NCBI GenBank assembly: GCA_018136815.1
Contig: CM030936.1
Coordinates: 4,973,207 to 5,037,206 of the forward strand
Length of the DNA stretch: 64,000 bases
DNA from: Isochrysis galbana
Taxonomy: Eukaryota > Haptophyta > Isochrysidales > Isochrysidaceae
Direction: 5' to 3'
This document shows, in pieces, positions 1 through 12,969 of the stretch. Both the position numbers and the translations under genes were made by a program. Numbering within the stretch: the stretch's first letter is position 1; each line of letters starts with the position of its first letter. Under the pieces are notes generated by a model. That model made no database searches. It saw only the letters and a program-made list of their open reading frames with translations, and was not told the origin of the DNA.

Positions 1-680
1 AGTAGAACCTTAGTGCTGGTGCTGAGGGACCGTACGTAGCCTTTCGACGGCAACGGAGCCCCTCCTACCCCGCGATGGGGGGGGGTCTCATCCGGTGTAA
101 AGTATGAGGCTAGGAAATGCTAGCGACCTAGTTGGGCTGTAAGTACTGATATTAGTACTGATGCATTAGTGTAAGCTCCCTAGGAGCTGATATACTGATG
201 TTAGTGCCTAGGCTGCCAGTTCAAAAATAAAACTGAAAACAAAACTCCGGAGCGGGAACGAGCCCCCGCGAACAAGCGCAGAGGCGCGCCCGCCCGCTCC
301 CTCCCCCCCATCTCTCATCTCTCCTGCTAGCTGCCCCCCCCACGCCACCTTGGCCTCTTGGCGCTGCCCTCCCCTTTGCGCGCGCGCCACGCGCTGCACG
401 CTGAACACCCCCCAGTAAGTATAAGTATAAGTATAATAATAGCGATACTAGAAGTTATAATAGGGGTGTAAGCTGATGTTAGTACTGATGTAAGTACTGA
501 TGTAAGTGTAAGCTCAAAACCACCGTAAGCTTACGGACTGACAGCCCAACTAGGGCTAGCGAACAAGATGAGCTACGACGCTATAAGTTCTAACGGCTAA
601 CGGACGGGAAGGTCCTCTCCCATAAATATTACTGCTGGAGTACTGTCCCTCTGTCATCCCCATATATTATTCTCCGCTTC
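1..680 (+). mobile_element. interrupted LTR-like remnant (copia-related)
   Basis: Bases 24-85 read like the body of the LTR at 6962-7200 and of the LTR-like copy at 55000-55217 (shared words CTGAGGGACCGT and GGAGCCCC..TACCCCGCGATG). A second stretch at about 552-607 matches the distal part of the same LTR (GCTAGC.AACAAGA, TTCTAACGG). About 450 bp of unrelated sequence lies between, including a GC-rich patch at 240-410 and repeated GTAAGTACTGATG words, so the LTR looks interrupted by later sequence. It is a fossil; the left edge is cut by the window. Age cannot be judged from one partial copy. Confidence 0.5.
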
Positions 681-900
681 TGTCATCGTACTCGGCCCGA
701 ATGTGTTCTCTCTCCTCCTCGTTTATTCGTTCTTCACTTCTTCTCTCTCTCTTATCTTTACTGGAGAAAGCCACGTGTGCTGCCCCGTCCGCTCTAGGAG
801 GAGGAGGAGTAATACTCCTATTTTAGAGACTCTCTCCCTTCCCCTCTCCCCCCCCCTTGTCTTCTCTTCCCTCCCCCCAACCTCTCGTCTCTTCTCTACG

Positions 901-1546
901 ATGGTGCGCGGCCATGTTGCTCCTCGTCCATGCATAGAAGTCGAGGCATTGGCAGCCCTCTCAGGTGTGCCCCCTCCACCCCACTACCCCACCCCCGCCC
1001 CTCTTTTACCTCACTCAGGCCACTCCCTTCCTCGTGGGCTGCGGCGTGGCGGCCGCGGCGTACGCGGCGCGCGGAGCGATACTGGTCGGCCAGAGGCTCC
1101 AGCAGAATCCCGAGACGATGAAGACGGCGCAGGCGGCCGCCGCAGGCTTTCGCGCGGTCGGAGATAGCTTCCGACTATCCGCTTTCACCGACCGGATCGC
1201 ACAGATGCGCGGGGGCTCAGCGTGCGGCTTCGAGGCAACGATGACACGGAGGGAGGCTGCTAAGATTCTCGGTGAGTTCAGACTATCCACTGCGCGAAAC
1301 CGCTCGCATGTGCACCTGGCCACGGGCTATTCAGCTGAGTGGTGCTTGCTGCGACACCAATGGTGCCTGTGCCCCGCAGGAGTCAAGGAGAGTGCCTCGA
1401 AGGCTCATATCAAGGAAGCACATCGGAAGGTGATGCTCTTGAATCATCCAGACCGTGGTGGTTCGCCTTACATCGCTTCGAAGATCAACCAGGCCAGCGA
1501 AGTCATGATGGGCCAAGATCGTTCATCGGGTTCCGCATTTTCTTAG
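901..1546 (+). CDS. PAM18: PAM18/TIM14-type J-protein of the mitochondrial import motor
   Basis: This encodes the inner-membrane J-domain partner of mtHsp70 in the TIM23 presequence import motor. CDS is join(901..903, 1019..1271, 1380..1546), 140 residues. The first coding exon is only ATG; splicing to 1019 gives an N-terminus beginning MATPFLVG with an alanine-rich transmembrane segment (about residues 5-22), as in TIM14. The C-terminal J domain carries the catalytic HPD ([10 protein letters not shown]) and ends with the KINQAS helix. Intron 1 (904-1018) is GTGCGC...CAG, intron 2 (1272-1379) is GTGAGT...CAG and joins ILG to VKES in phase 1. Intron 2 is a multiple of three without stops, so the frame also reads through it. 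The 5' leader (about 690-900) is strongly pyrimidine rich. The length is normal for the family. Confidence 0.9.
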
Positions 1547-2985
<1,439 letters not shown>

Positions 2986-5900
2986 CTACCGATTGTATCG
3001 AGATTTATGAGCGTCACTGCCACCGACGAGAATGGCGGAAGTCGGTCTTCCTGACCGTTCTCCTATCTCAGGAAGCTCGATGCACCATGCTGATTCGATT
3101 TGCAGCAACCTATTCCGCGCAAAAATGCAATCGTGCAGCTCCAAAAAGCCCGCCTCAAGCACATATGCGCCAGAGGCCTTGCTGTCGCTTAACAAAGTCC
3201 GAGATGTTTGTGCTGTTGCAGCTCCACGAAGCGTGAGGTTCGCCATCGAGTTGTGGGTCAATCTGCAATCATTGATGAGAAGCCGGCTTGACCCTAGCCC
3301 CAAGACACCGCCTCGATGGCCATGGTGAATGATGCATCGGTCAAGTCGAATTTCTGCTTGTTCCGAGCCCTCGACACCGGCGTAACCGCAATCGTAGCAA
3401 TCACACCATTGCGCAAGTAGGTCTGCGAACCCGCCAGCGAAGAGCCCTGCGCGTTTTGAACCGTGCACACGGCAGCCGTGCAAAGTTGCGGAAGCGCGCC
3501 CGCGCACCTCTAGCGCGGCAGAGCCGCATGCACGCAACCGGCAGTGAGAAAGATGCACACGAGAGCGGCCCGAGATGAATATTCCATGTGCGGCGGTCTC
3601 GCGTATCTCGGTGCAAAAGAACACAGCAAATGCTGCGGCAGAAACATGTACGCCACCGCTGGAGGTGCTCGAGATTGTGCAGCGGTAGATGCAAGCCGCA
3701 GCAGAGAGCACAATCAGTGCATACCCATTCTCACTGCTTTCTGCTTCAGCACCGGCGTTAGATCCCGACACCCCATACGGTTGCTCGCGCGCTCGACGAC
3801 CAGTTTTAGCGTCGCCTTTGTCGCTAGACTGGCTCATGATTCGCAATCCAATCAGCCACACCGCGAGTTGATGTATGACCGGCTCCCCTGCGTGCGCACG
3901 AGAAGTCGAATCATCGATGACGCCCGTAGTAGAAAAGGCCACGTGCCGCTCTTTTCTCGATCTCAACGTCGTGGATGGTCTAGCGGAATCGCAGTAGCTA
4001 GGACCAAGACGTGAGGCATGCGCCCCCGCTGGTGAGAAGCTGAGACGTGTCCCTTTCTCGAAGGAGTTAGAGAACGGTGCTGTTCGCTTGGTACCATCCC
4101 TCACATCGATTATCAGAATGGAGCCAACATCATGAAGCCGCCGCAAAACGGGCGAGGATCCCGGTGCGGCGCGCAAAGAGACGGGCCGGCGAATTACCAA
4201 TGGCTCATCCTCGGTGTACTCTCCGTCGAGCAGGAGTGTGGCGCCGTCGACAGCCGATTTCAGCGCGCGGGACAATGTACGATGGCCTGCCGGCACAGCT
4301 GCAACCTCGGGCTGCTTTGAGAGCGCTGAATTCATCCTTGCCAGCCCCCAAAGTGAGGGTGCTGCTTTGAGAACTAGTCGCCACTGCCCATCAATGTGGC
4401 ACCATGCTCGGTCGTCGTCTGCGCGCTCCAACATGCACTCCAACTCTGATTCGGCCTGTCGAAATGGAAAGTCGCACACATCTGGCTGCCACTGGCATTT
4501 GCCTCGACCGCCATGTTCGGATCCAAGGCTGACAGGGCCGAATTGACATTCATGTCGAGTAGTGTGCTCGAGCTGCGCCGCCTCCAGCGCGAGGCAGGAC
4601 AAATCTCGGCGGCTGCGTTTAGGAGAATCGCCATGCTCCTGTACGCTAGACTCCCATCCGTCTGCTTGCAGAGATGATGACTTGTCACACTCGCCGCGCG
4701 CCCGCACTCTGCGGCGGCGTAGCTCTGAGGGCGCAGCCCAACATCCATCAAGACTAAGAGATTTGGTGCCCCGGCATAGGGTTCGTTGCCTAAGGGTTGG
4801 AGCCGAATGCAAGTGCTCTGCGCCATCGCCGAGGGTGGCAGACTGATTATTGCTTAAAGATCGGTCAATGAACCTATCAAGAGCCGCCGTGGAAGACGAC
4901 GCACTTGCTCCAGACGTCGGGCAAGTGCGCGCCCAACTCCGCAAGACATCCCAAAGAAGATGGTGCACATCTTGCGTGGCTAGACGCACAGCAACAGGGC
5001 TCCAATGACATGGAACGGCGATGGGCGGGCAGTCGATCGGCCTATCTCTGATGCCGTTTTCAGTCTCTGTCCCCCTATAGCTTGCGACGGAGCCGTGGTC
5101 GAGGCGTGGTGGAGCCAGCTGGGACGAGGTGGGCGGCAGGAGAGCGTCGCTCCCTCTTAGAAGCCCCACCTGGATAGCCGCAACGGTCAAGGCGGCGAGT
5201 AGCCTCTCTATTGGCGGCACCTTGCACCCCAGTGCGCCGCATGCTGAAGGGATGTGCAACACTGGGGCTGCATCTCTCGAGGTCGCTGATGGTGCGTGGA
5301 GACTGAGTTGCGCCTCGGCGAACAATTTTCGGAGCAACGGGAACAAGATCGCAGCGGAGCCCAATGGCGGGCGGCGGACCTTTTCAGCTGTATTGCGTTC
5401 CTTAGACGAAAGATACTCCAGATCACGAGCATGTGCGGTGGGTGTTACCAGATCCTCGACCAAGCTGCGCGTCTTGTGGCTGCGACCGACAGAAATGGTA
5501 CGTTTAGACGAGCGCATGAGCACGCGCGGCAGTAGACGAGGAGCTCGAATCTGCATATCGGGCGACGTAGTGGCAGCTTGAGCAAAAGAGGTCGATTCCG
5601 ACTGACCCAATGCCGTTGAATTTTTACGCGGATTCTGTTGGAGACTGACGGCGATCTGCTCAAGCTCGCAAATAAAGTCGGCGTCCGCCATCTGTCCTAG
5701 CCACAAGGGGCCGCCCGCCTCAAGCTGTGTGGCCCCGCATTGCAAGCACGTCTGACCTACGCGTTGCACCGCGCCTACATGCTGCTGCTCAACAGCACTG
5801 CACTGCACACAGCACAACAAATAGCCGAGTTTGATTGGCGGGCAATCCTTCCACGGTTGCGGCACGCACGGCTTCGGGCGGTGACCTTGTTCCTGCGGCG

Positions 5901-6904
5901 GCTTTCTCAGTCGTTCTGACTGGAGCGGTGAGTCGACTTCTCGTGGATAAATTGCAGGAGGCGCCACAGAAGAAGACGATGCCTTCGTGGTCGCTGCGAC
6001 CTCCCCAAGCTCCTCATTGCAATGTGGTCCCACTCGTACGATTACACGGACATAGAATCCAACAAATGCTACGCACAGCAGTGGCTGTATTTTCCGCCCT
6101 GCAGCTGCCCTAACTACTGCTGCAAGCAACAGTCTTGCTCCGATTTCCGGCCCAAGACGCGCAGCACTTCGCGGCGGAACCCCCCCATAGCGAGCCGCAG
6201 CCACCCCATCACCGAATCGTCCACAAAGAGACTCCAAGTCGGTTGCTGATGCCATGAGTAAGCCGCCCTCCCGTAGACAACGGATTGCTGAGGGTAGTAG
6301 CTCTGCCGCCGAGCCACACGGATCAAGGTCGACTATATCGACACTACGACAACCCGGAAGGTAGAGGGAAGAGGAATGTGAGGACACTTCCGGTATGGTC
6401 TAGCTCCCAGGACGTGCATTGCACGCAGACTCACCGTGCTGGCAGCTGTTCCATCAGGTGGCATGCATCCATTGACAGCGCCAATAGCCGAGCTATCGGC
6501 GGCATTTGATGCAGTGTTGGCTGACTCCTTCCGAGCTCTGCCACAGCCTCATCGACAGAGCCGAGCATGCCAGCAGGCAGTCCACTCGCCCTGCCATTGC
6601 TTCGAGCCGCGGCAGCTGCAGAGCTGCACGCATCGTTTGCAAGCACGAGCGCCAAGCCTTCCGCAGCCTCCCGCGCGTACCGTATCGCGCGCACGCCTGT
6701 GCCACACATCGAATCGAGCAAGACCATCCCTCTCTGGCGTTGTCCATCGCTCTGTGAAGCCTCGCGGCGGGCAAAGGCGCGAACGGCGAGGAGGGAGAGG
6801 TCGCGCTGAAGTAGCTGCTTTGGGTTGTAGAAGCAGCCCTCCGTCTGTACGAGCCGAGCGCTGCCCTCAGCCCACACGCGGTCGGTGGAGGAGCCTTGCG
6901 CCAT
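2986..6904 (-). CDS. TRM1: TRM1 tRNA (guanine26-N2) dimethyltransferase fused to a C-terminal parallel beta-helix
   Basis: CDS is complement(join(2986..6343, 6435..6904)), 1275 residues. TRM1 uses S-adenosylmethionine to make m2,2G26 in tRNA. Visible TRM1 features: the FYNP segment near residue 26, SAM motif I DSMCGTGVRAIRYA (64-77), the acidic AND motif (89-91), DLDPCG (162-167), the TDLESLCG stretch, FYVRV, a C-x2-C ... C-x2-C zinc-binding pair at about 334-359 followed by GPLWLGQ, and the C-terminal LWDVLRSW region. Most TRM1 proteins have Tyr or Phe where this has Cys166. From about residue 836 the frame becomes a right-handed beta-helix of short turns (GGVHV, HGIFISG, AGVEGS), beginning with a pectate-lyase-like TLSRALKSAVDGATLLLDG segment. 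The intron 6344-6434 is GTGAGT...TAG in phase 2. ATG 6904 was chosen over an upstream GTG. No stop separates the two parts; two genes with a missed boundary remain possible. Confidence 0.85.
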
Positions 6905-6961
6905 CGGCAGCCTCCGGGAGAAGAGGGAGGGAGTGTTTGGCCCCACCCTTATGGGGCCCAG

Positions 6962-7200
6962 TGATAGTCAGCAACATTGTTTAGATCATAGGAATGAACA
7001 TAGCGATAGCGCAACGGCGAGATCCCGTTAGAAATTGTAGTCTTGTAAGAGGTCTTGTTGGCTAGCATCCATAGCCACATACACCGGACGAGCCATGCAC
7101 CAACCGCGCACACCCCCATCGCGGGGTAGGGGCTCCGTTGCCGATAAGGCACGGTCCCTCAGCACTAGGATTAAACCAGGACAACAAGAAAACTCTGACA
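6962..7200 (-). mobile_element. 3' LTR of a Ty1/copia fossil
   Basis: Read on the minus strand this starts TGTCAGAG and ends CTATCA, the canonical TG...CA frame of an LTR, and is preceded by a purine-rich tract (GATGGGGGAG, 7201-7210) in the position of a polypurine tract. Related copies lie at 55000-55217 and at the window start. It lies between the copia pol region and the TRM1 start codon, 58 bp from the latter and on the same strand. Confidence 0.7.
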
Positions 7201-7429
7201 CTCCCCCATCGCCAAAGGCGAATCCCTATTTCCCATCCGACGTCATTCCCAATGAAAGATACAAGCATACGTCAGGACTGAATCGAGCTCAAGCGAGATG
7301 ACGCATAGGCCGACGAAGGATTCTCATTAGGCCGATAAAGGCGTAATGGCTCCACTACGGCATGAGGCCTGTCAACTCTAAGAGAGTTTGCAGGTTGACC
7401 GGTGGGACATGCGGAAGTGCGACAAGTCG

Positions 7430-8990
7430 CTAAAATGATCCGAGCGACTTGTTGCACGAAACGAACTTTCCCTTTTCTAGAGCCTTAGTCATCATGTCGG
7501 CAATTTGGTTGTTGGTCGACAGCCACGAAGGAGTAGAGATAAGATCGAGAAATTGCTTGCGGCCAAACCAAAGCCAATTTTCGTAGTGACGAGTGCGAGC
7601 CGTAACACCAGGGTTCTTGATCGAAGCGATTGTGGCTGAGTTGTCGCAATGGATAGCAACCGGAAGAGAGTAGTCCGCTTCGAGAAACTCTAGAACGTTA
7701 AGAACGAACCTTAGATCCTTGGCTCCATTAGTATATGCAGCGATTTCGGCTTCGGCAGAGGATTGTGGAATTATCTTCAGTTTGCGTGCCGAATATGAGA
7801 CCGCCGCTCCGCAGTACATGATGATGTGACCCGAGAAAGGGTTAGGGGAGGAACCCCAAGATGCGTCTGAGTAGACTTCAATGGTGGGTGCGGAGCCTCT
7901 GTAAGTTAGCGACAGCGATTTGGTGTTGTGTAGGTATGAAAGAACGGCTAGCGCATGCTCGAAGTTCTTGGGGCTTGGATCCTGCATGAACTGACAGAGA
8001 AAGCTTGAGGCGTAAGCAACATCGGGCCTTGTGCAATTTGCTATCCAGAGCAGGCATCCCATTAGAGCTAGATAGGGCTTGTCCCTCATGATGGCGCGCT
8101 CTTCATCAGATGTGGCACCTTTCATTTTCATGAAGGTATCTATGTCGGTTGAACGAATTGGAACGGTGTATGGTTTGCTCGAGCCGCGCAGGAACTTGGT
8201 CGCCGTGTTGACAATGTAGTGTTCTTGGCTGACGCGAAGAGTTTTAGCGGTCACATCTCGCGAGAGTAGCATCCCACAAAACAATGAGGGCGCCTTGGGA
8301 GCGCTGCACGCGAACCTTGCGGTATACCTTGAAAGGAATGTGCGGACTTGCTCGGTAGCCGATTTGTTGTCGCGAGGAAAGCTAATGAGCAAGTTATCGA
8401 CGTACAGTCCAATCTTGATTAATATCCCATCTAGGGATCGTTTGAAAAGATTAGGCTCGGCGACACATCGCTTGAACCCGAGAGAGACGAGATGGTCGGC
8501 ATTCGACTTCATGAATAGGTGGCCGGCTTGCTTGGTCCCTTCGAGTGGGCGAGTAAGCTTACATGCGGCATACCCTTCTTGTTCGAAGCCGTGGGGTTGC
8601 TCAACGTATAGATCAAGATTGGGGTCCATGTCACCTTGAGTGAACGCTTTGGTGACGTCGATCTCGAGCCAATCGTCTTCTGATGCGCAGATATTGGCTA
8701 GAAAGAGTCGAATGGACTCACATCGCATTGTAGAGCAAAAGGTTTCATCGTAGTCGATGCCCTCGACTTGAGAGTAACCGCAAGCCACCCATCTAGCCTT
8801 GAAGCGTTCGATGGAACCGTCGCTTTTGTGGATGATTTTGAAGACCCATTTGCCCTTTGTACATTTGCGACCGGGAGGAAGGGAGCGGACTAGCGTCCAA
8901 GCATTATTGGTCTCGTATTTGCCCTTGACATCGTCCTTCATTGCTTCTATCCATTGTTTCGCCCCTAGCGTTGTTTGGAGTGTTGGAGAT
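7430..8990 (-). mobile_element. Ty1/copia reverse transcriptase - RNase H region (fossil)
   Basis: The translation shows the copia-type reverse transcriptase, with the AKQW entry, KGKWVFKI, RWVACGYSQ, the conserved DVTKAFTQGD core and the YVDNLL catalytic box. The connection domain (LMGCLLWIANCTRPD) and an RNase H domain (YSDASWG, SSAEAEIAA, DNSATI) follow. It is the C-terminal part of a copia polyprotein. I did not find the gag, protease and integrase parts upstream, so the element is incomplete. It is treated as a fossil. Confidence 0.9.
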
Positions 8991-9438
8991 AGCTCAGTAT
9001 GCTTAGGGCGGCATCATAATTCTGAGGAGACGGATCCTGCATAAATTGGCATAGAAACGAGACGTAGAAGGATATGTCCGGCCTAGTGATGGTAATCCAA
9101 AGTAAAGAGCCCATGAGATGAAGATAGGATTTTGATCGCATTTTGGATCTGTCAAGATCTGAAATAGCACCAGTGGATTTGTGAAAGTCATCGATTTGAG
9201 ACGAGCATATTGGAGTGGAGAAAAGTTTGCTTGTGCGTTCAATCAAAAAGTTAGCTCCTACTTCTTCAATGTATTTTGTTTGGCGTAGGGTCATACGACG
9301 GCAAGATCGTCGGCGAATCATTTCGAAACCAAGGAATTTTGAAGGCTCCCCCACAATGCTAATGTTGAATGGTTTGGAGTATTGGTCGATGAATGTTTGA
9401 ACGAGTGCCATTCGCCCTTTTGGAAAGCGAATTAGCAT
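8965..9438 (-). mobile_element. second, partial Ty1/copia reverse transcriptase copy (fossil)
   Basis: This stretch encodes the thumb/connection part of a copia reverse transcriptase (KFLGFEM, LMGSLLWITITRPDI, FLCQFMQDPSP) that repeats the same domain found at about 7.9-8.2 kb but is clearly diverged from it. It abuts the other copy head to tail, so the site is a composite of two related elements. It is incomplete and treated as a fossil. Confidence 0.85.
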
Positions 9439-9559
9439 GTTGTCTCAAGTCTAAGTTCAAGTTCCCAATCCAATCAAGTACCACGTCAAATTCAAGAGTC
9501 AAATCGTAATCCTCCTTATCTACCTCGAGTCGTACCCGTTCTCGTTCACGTCCGTAGCG

Positions 9560-9960
9560 CTATATAAACAAATCGTAAGTCGACTGGAAGTGGAGAGTTA
9601 GCGTCGCGTCAGCGCTGACCCAGCGCAACTGCCCGTGCCAAAACTCCTGTGACAGGGAGAACGTGGTAGGACGTGATGTACGATATCGGGGTGACGAATT
9701 GGGCAGACCCATTGGGTCTGAGGGCAATGAGGAGGGAGCCAAGCCGGCGGCAGGCGCGGCGGTTGGAACGACTTCGGATACGCTGACGGGCTGAAGCCCG
9801 TCAGCAGAGGAAGGCGGCAGGCGGGCTTGGGCGAGGGCGAGGGCGAGGACGAGGACGGCGGCGAAAGCGACATCGAGCGAGCGGCGAGAGGCGAGGGCGA
9901 GCGAGGGAAGGGCTGTGATGGCAGGGTCTGGCGAGGAGAGGAGGGTTGGTGGGGTAATTA
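9560..9960 (-). mobile_element. retroelement-type leader and Ser/Pro-rich frame, copy 1 (family D)
   Basis: On the minus strand a pyrimidine-rich leader is followed by ATG and a Ser/Pro-rich frame beginning MSLSPPSS. The sequence is closely repeated at 49320-49600 (same strand) and more loosely at 30504-31195 and 43190-43730. The multi-copy state and absence of a conserved domain point to the 5' part of a retroelement rather than a host gene; the class is not established. Treated as fossil debris. Confidence 0.45.
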
Positions 9961-10095
9961 AACCTTTTAATAGTCTCACCGCGCACGCAGCCGTGGACCC
10001 TCTACTTTCTACTCACGTAGGAAAACTTTCTACACCCCTACGCTCCCAGCCCTTCTCCCTCCGCCATCAGGCGGCTCCCCCCGTGCACTACTAGG

Positions 10096-10585
10096 GGGAT
10101 TGGGGTGAAGGGCTTAGATATGGTCCGGTGGCCCGCGCCTCCCCCCGGTGATCTGTTCCCTCTCTTCCTCCTGTGTCTCCGAGTGGGCGGCGACCTCAGT
10201 CCCGACTTATCCTGTAAACAGGTGCGGGACTTACCTATTTTTCGGTGGGCGGAGCTCAGGGGGCAGAGGAGGCTGGGGCTGGGCCCTGGCCTCCCCTGCC
10301 TCTCCCTCGCTGGCGCTCCTGAGCCTCAGGGGCCCCCACGCTGCACCTGTCTGCCTGTCGAACAGGGGAGAGGAGGGGTTGGAGCAATGGGCTGGCCACG
10401 CCGGGCCAGGATGGGCGAATCAGGCGAGACTGTCAGTGGGAGAGAGGGTCAGCAGGGCAGTGGCCTCCTGGCAAGCCATCAGGCGTGCCAGGAGGATGGG
10501 TGGTTCCTCCCCCATGGCAGGGGAGGAGTGGAGAGAGGGGGGGGCTCGTGCCCCCCCATGGGCGAGCTAAGTATAAACTTAGTTG
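10096..10585 (+). repeat. dispersed repeat family A, subfamily 1, shortened copy
   Basis: It begins with ACTACTAGGGGGAT and ends near AAGTATAAACTTAG. It matches the copy at 44726-45340 over its whole length but lacks about 145 bp between two GAGCTC-like sites near 10255. The content is GC-rich with no conserved frame between copies. It is probably a non-autonomous mobile element, which is an inference from copy number only. Confidence 0.7.
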
Positions 10586-10619
10586 AGGGTTGGTAGGGGT
10601 AGGGTATGAGTATGAGTGG

Positions 10620-11200
10620 TAGCCGAGAGCGAGACGACCAGAGCGAGAGCGACGGATGAACGACTGACGACAGGACGACGGACACGGGCTTCCCGGATGA
10701 ATCGTTCGCCGCGCTAGCCGCCGGTGCGCCTCCGAGGCTCGTTCCCAAAGAGGAAACGAGCTTCGCTCCGACAAGGAGAGGGTTGGGTAGGAACCTTCAA
10801 GAAATCGAGCTGGGGCGGCGGCTCGAGATCTGGGTCGAGAGGTGGCAACGGAGCCGAAGCGCTCGGGTGCGTCTCCAGTGCACCGGAGTGGCACCCCGGT
10901 GCACCCAAGTGCGTACCGTACGATGGTTTTAAAATCTTCACATTGTTCATGCATTAGATCATATACTACTAGTATTGTTATTATGGTGGCCTGCGCGCGT
11001 GCCGTGACCAAAACTTGCAAGAAAGACGCCATTTGGTAGTTCAATGGCACCATTTGCCGTTTGTATGGTACTTTATTGTCGTAGACTGTAAGTGACAATT
11101 AGTAGTAGTAGTAGCGCCGTTTGCATTTCGTAAAGTACTTGCAATAACAGTTGCTAGTGGCGCCGTTAGCCGTTTGCCAAGTACTTGATTGTCGTAGACG
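10620..11200. other. repeat-derived sequence, no gene
   Basis: Bases about 10620-10800 share modules (CGCTAGCCGCCGGTGCG, GAGGAAACGAGCTTCGCTCCG) with 32640-32990 and 55350-55720 and are probably retroelement debris. From 10930 to 11200 the sequence is AT-richer with repeated GCCGTTTGC..AAGTACTTG words. I see no gene. Confidence 0.5.
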
Positions 11201-11203
11201 ATG

Positions 11204-12969
11204 CTAACAAACGCGGCGCCCGGCTCTGCATTCGTAGAGATTGTCGGGTCGAAGCTCGTAGGAGCAAAGAGAGCACCCCATAGAGCAGTCGAAAGGATAA
11301 TCGCCTGGATTTGTTGGAGGCCTCACCGGATCAATGTAGAAAGATTCGCATTCCCTTGCGTCCGCTTGCACGTAGGTTGGTGACTTGGTGATGCCAGTGT
11401 TGTAGCACCATTGTCCGCCGATGGCGCCGGAACGGATGGTAAGGCCAACAAGAGCGTCGGGATCAACACACCCAGGGGGCGAGGATGACGGTGGAGGCAA
11501 CGGCATTTGGGGGGGCGATGGAGGTTGGAATAACCATGTTTGAATCCAGCTAAAACTAAGAAGAAGGCTTGCGACCGCTAGAAACACCTGAAGCAAATTC
11601 CGAACCAGTTGGAGAGATGGAGGCGGTGGAGCCGCCGGCGGTGGGGCCGAGGGAGGAGGAGGAGATGGCGGCAACGGTGGCGGCGACGGAGGTGGTGGCG
11701 AGGGCGGCGGCGGCGAGGGTGGTGGCGGTGACGGGGGCGGTGGCGATGGCGGCGGCGGTGAAGGCGGCGGCAGCGATGGCGGGGGCGGCGAGGGGGGTGG
11801 GGGAGACGGAGGCGGGGGTGAGAGGGGTGGCGGCGAGGACGGGGGCGGCGACGGAGGTGGAGGAGATGGCGGCGGCGGCGAGGGGGGTGGGGGAGACGGC
11901 GGCGGGGGCGAGGGTGGAGGCGGCGAGGGGGGGGGCGGCGACGGAGGTGGAGGAGATGGCGGTGGCGGCGAGGGGGGTGGGGGGAAAGGCGGCGGCGGCG
12001 AGGGTGGAGGCGGCGAGGAGGGGGGCGGCGACAGAGGTGGAGGAGATGGCGGCGGCGGCGAGGGAGGTGGGGGAGACGGCGGCGGCGACGAGGGTGGTGG
12101 CGTCAAAGGCGGCGGCGGTGAAGGTGGGGGGGCGAAGGCGGCGGCAGCGGGGAAGGAGACGGCGTCGAGGGCGGTGGCGGCGCAGGAGGTAGCGGCGAAG
12201 TGGGCGGGGGCGAGGGCGGTGGAGGCGATGGCGGTGGCGGCGAGAGAGGTGGCGGCGAGGGTGGCGGCGGCGAAGGAGGCGGTGGTGAAGGGGGCGGCGG
12301 CGAGGGGGGCGGTGGCGAGGGCGGTGGCGGCGAGGGCAGCGGCAGCGAGGGCGGTGGAGGAGACGGCGGCGGCGGCGAGGGCGGTGGAGGAGACGGCGGC
12401 GGCGGCGAGGGAGGTGGAAGAGAGGGCGGTGGAGGAGACGGCGGTGGTGGCGATTGGGGTGAGGGAGACGGCGGCGGCGGCGAGGGCGGAGGCGGAAAGG
12501 GCGGCGGCAACAATGGAGGTGGAGGTGATGGCGGCGGCGGTGACGGCGGAGGCGGTGAGGGCGGGGGCGGTGAGGGAGGCGGCGGCGAGGGGGGTGGAGG
12601 ATACGGCGAGGGATTAAACGGCGGCGATGGTGAAGAAGGTGGCGGCGAGGGCGGCGGTGAGGGCGGCGGCGGTGAAGGAGGTGGCGGCGACGGCGGTGGC
12701 AGCGAGGGAAGCGGTGGCGAGGATGGAGGCGGTGAAGGCGGCGGCGGCAAAGGAGGCGGCGGCGAGGGCGGCGGCGGCGAAGGAGGCGGCGGCGAGGGCG
12801 GTGGCGGTGAAGGAGGCGGCGATGGGGCCGGCGGTGGCGAAGGCGGCGGCGGCGAGGGCGGCGACGACGGAGTCGGTGAGGGCGGGGGTGAGGGGCTCTG
12901 CTCGAAAAACGCTTCGCTGATTGCCACCTGGCCGACGAGAGCGAGCATCGCAAGTGGATTGTGGCCCAT
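11204..12969 (-). CDS. secreted hydroxyproline-rich glycoprotein with a C-terminal Cys-rich domain
   Basis: On the minus strand ATG 12969 opens a clear signal peptide (MGHNPLAMLALVGQVAISEA), followed by about 370 residues of SPPPP repeats like algal and plant extensin/pherophorin-type glycoproteins. The repeat then leads to a hydrophobic helix (about 27 residues, LLQVFLAVASLLLSF core) and a roughly 80-residue Cys-rich C-terminal domain ending at the TAG at 11204-11206. The frame shifts by one base at a run of seven G on the plus strand (12126-12132); removing one G restores SPPPP on both sides. The shift may be a homopolymer sequencing error or a real defect. Prolines would be hydroxylated and glycosylated in the secretory pathway. 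No exact family is assigned to the Cys domain. Confidence 0.7.

Noticed and set aside
3032-6249. Several plus-strand frames antisense to TRM1
   Set aside because: High GC leaves antisense frames open. TRM1 motifs and the beta-helix turns are on the minus strand.
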